The translations under genes and the position numbers were made by a program. From an uncultured Dorea sp. (GTDB taxonomy: Bacteria > Bacillota > Clostridia > Lachnospirales > Lachnospiraceae), in the NCBI GenBank assembly GCA_910584575.1, contig CAJUBG010000094.1, positions 1 through 7,995 on the forward strand: DNA of 7,995 nucleotides, given 5' to 3'. How positions within the stretch are numbered: position 1 is the stretch's first letter; the number at the start of each line of letters is the position of its first letter. The notes beneath the pieces are model-generated. The model saw only the letters and a program-made list of their open reading frames with translations. It had not been told where the DNA came from and searched no databases. Positions 7,190 through 7,995 of this stretch are shown piece after piece.

Positions 7190-7218
7190 ATTATATTATG
7201 CTAAGAAATGTTCTGCAA
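7190..7218 (-). promoter_or_regulatory. Possible promoter of the ATPase-nuclease gene
   Basis: On the minus strand a perfect TATAAT (7195-7190) stands 17 bp from a 3/6 -35 match, TTGCAG (7218-7213). The expected start, near 7183, would fall at the edge of the ribosome binding site (7183-7176) and leave a very short leader, which weakens the call. A better -35 (TTGACT, 7231-7226) is too far from this -10 box. Confidence 0.4.
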
Positions 7219-7248
7219 TATGAAAAGTCAACTGTATTTGTAAAGAAG

Positions 7249-7277
7249 TTGTATATTTGGAGGAATACCCTTATAAT
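7249..7277 (+). promoter_or_regulatory. Probable promoter of the JetB-like gene, with a palindrome over the -10 box
   Basis: A perfect -10 TATAAT (7272-7277) has a TTGTAT -35 (7249-7254, 3/6) at the ideal 17-bp spacing. The start would be near 7284, giving a leader of about 46 bases. The -10 box sits inside an inverted repeat, CCTTAT-A-ATAAGG (7269-7281), which a repressor could use. The palindrome may partly be a by-product of the TATAAT sequence. Confidence 0.55.
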
Positions 7278-7329
7278 AAGGTAGTAAAATTGAAAGATTC
7301 TGTATTCAATCAAAGCAGGGAGGAACACA

Positions 7330-7974
7330 TTGATCGAATATTTTGAACAAATCACACAGGAAGAACAGGACATGCTTACAGAAGTAATAAAGACCTTATT
7401 CCGCCAGACCTATCTCCTGGAACGCAGATACGACAGGCGTACAGGACGGATGCAGTACGTGAAGGAATACCGGACATGCAGCAAGCATCTGGAATTTTTG
7501 CGGGAGTATTTTGCCATAGCAGGAATCACACTGAAAGAAAATGCACACATGGGCGTTATCTACATCCAGGGCGGGCAGGTGTGGGCAGAAAAATTATCAA
7601 GGCTTGCGACAATCTACCTGCTGGTGTTAAAGCTCATTTACGATGAGCAGATGGCCAGCGTATCCTCAAGCAGCCATATTGTGACGACTCTTGGGGCAGT
7701 CAATGGAAAGGCAGGGGAGTTTGGCGTATTAAAAAGCATCCCTTCTGTCACAGAGATGCGGCGGACAGTGGCGCTTCTCAAGAAATACCAGATGATTGAG
7801 CCGTTGGAGGCATTGGAGGAAATGAACGAGCAGACAAGGATTATCATTTACCCGTGTATCAATGCGGTATTGATGGGAGATGAGATTCGTAAGTTATTGG
7901 CAGCTTTTGGGGAGGAGGACAATCTTGGAGACGAAACAGCCATTCAAAGCGCTATCGAGGATCTGTCTGAATAA
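7330..7974 (+). CDS. jetB: DUF4194 / JetB (MksE-like) subunit of a Wadjet-type SMC complex
   Basis: A 214-residue protein that I recognise as DUF4194-like (PF13835). In Wadjet systems JetB is the MksE-like 'kite' partner of kleisin JetA and SMC ATPase JetC; with nuclease JetD the complex extrudes DNA loops and cuts small circular plasmids. Supporting stretches are C-S-K-H-L-E-F-L (50-57), M-G-V-I-Y-I-Q-G (74-81), L-A-T-I-Y-L-L-V-L-K-L-I-Y-D-E-Q (92-107), a winged-helix-like M-R-R-T-V-A-L-L-K-K-Y-Q-M-I-E-P (143-158) and I-I-I-Y-P-C-I-N (171-178). The start is TTG at 7330, with AGGGAGGA (7317-7324) five bases ahead; ATG 7372 is the alternative and would remove 14 residues. Usually a jetA gene comes first and jetC follows. 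Here the upstream neighbour is divergent and the window ends 21 bases after the stop, so jetC and jetD can only be presumed. A chromosomal MksE role is the other possibility. Confidence 0.75.
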   Translation: MIEYFEQITQEEQDMLTEVIKTLFRQTYLLERRYDRRTGRMQYVKEYRTCSKHLEFLREYFAIAGITLKENAHMGVIYIQGGQVWAEKLSRLATIYLLVLKLIYDEQMASVSSSSHIVTTLGAVNGKAGEFGVLKSIPSVTEMRRTVALLKKYQMIEPLEALEEMNEQTRIIIYPCINAVLMGDEIRKLLAAFGEEDNLGDETAIQSAIEDLSE

Positions 7975-7995
7975 CTGGCATTACATAGACAGAAA

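Overview
The window looks like a chromosomal segment of a low-to-medium GC, Gram-positive gut Firmicute, most likely of the Lachnospiraceae or a related Clostridial family. This is inferred from the strong AGGAGG-type ribosome binding sites, a large secreted wall protein ending in a KTGD-type sortase signal, an AAA-ATPase/PD-(D/E)XK protein of a type common in these bacteria, and a JetB/MksE-like protein in the style of Clostridial Wadjet systems. No RNA gene, insertion sequence or CRISPR array is visible.

Layout. (1) Positions 1-4890 (+): a promoter whose -35/-10 spacer contains a run of ten G, then one giant gene for a 1577-residue wall-anchored, adhesin-like protein. The protein is a signal peptide, an acidic stalk, two tandem copies of a ~450-residue unit (one Ig-like domain plus four ~80-residue beta-grasp-like modules) separated by a third, diverged Ig-like copy, a C-terminal domain, a hydrophilic linker and a sorting signal. 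(2) Positions 4891-5035: a short convergent gap with two hairpins. (3) Positions 5036-7168 (-): an ATPase-nuclease-like gene followed 39 bases later by a small, markedly AT-rich GNAT acetyltransferase gene, possibly one transcript. (4) Positions 7169-7329: a divergent promoter region. (5) Positions 7330-7974 (+): a 214-residue DUF4194/JetB (MksE-like) protein, probably the start of a Wadjet or MksBEF-like SMC operon that continues past the window.

The two most notable points are as follows. First, the poly-G tract lies exactly where slipped-strand changes in length would alter the promoter spacer (19 bp as written; two fewer G would give the optimal 17), so the giant surface protein may be phase-variable. 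Second, the jetB-like gene has no jetA-like gene before it. That place is taken by a divergently transcribed ATPase-nuclease, which suggests a rearranged or unusual defence locus. Function of the surface protein and any cooperation between the ATPase-nuclease and the SMC system are inferences only.
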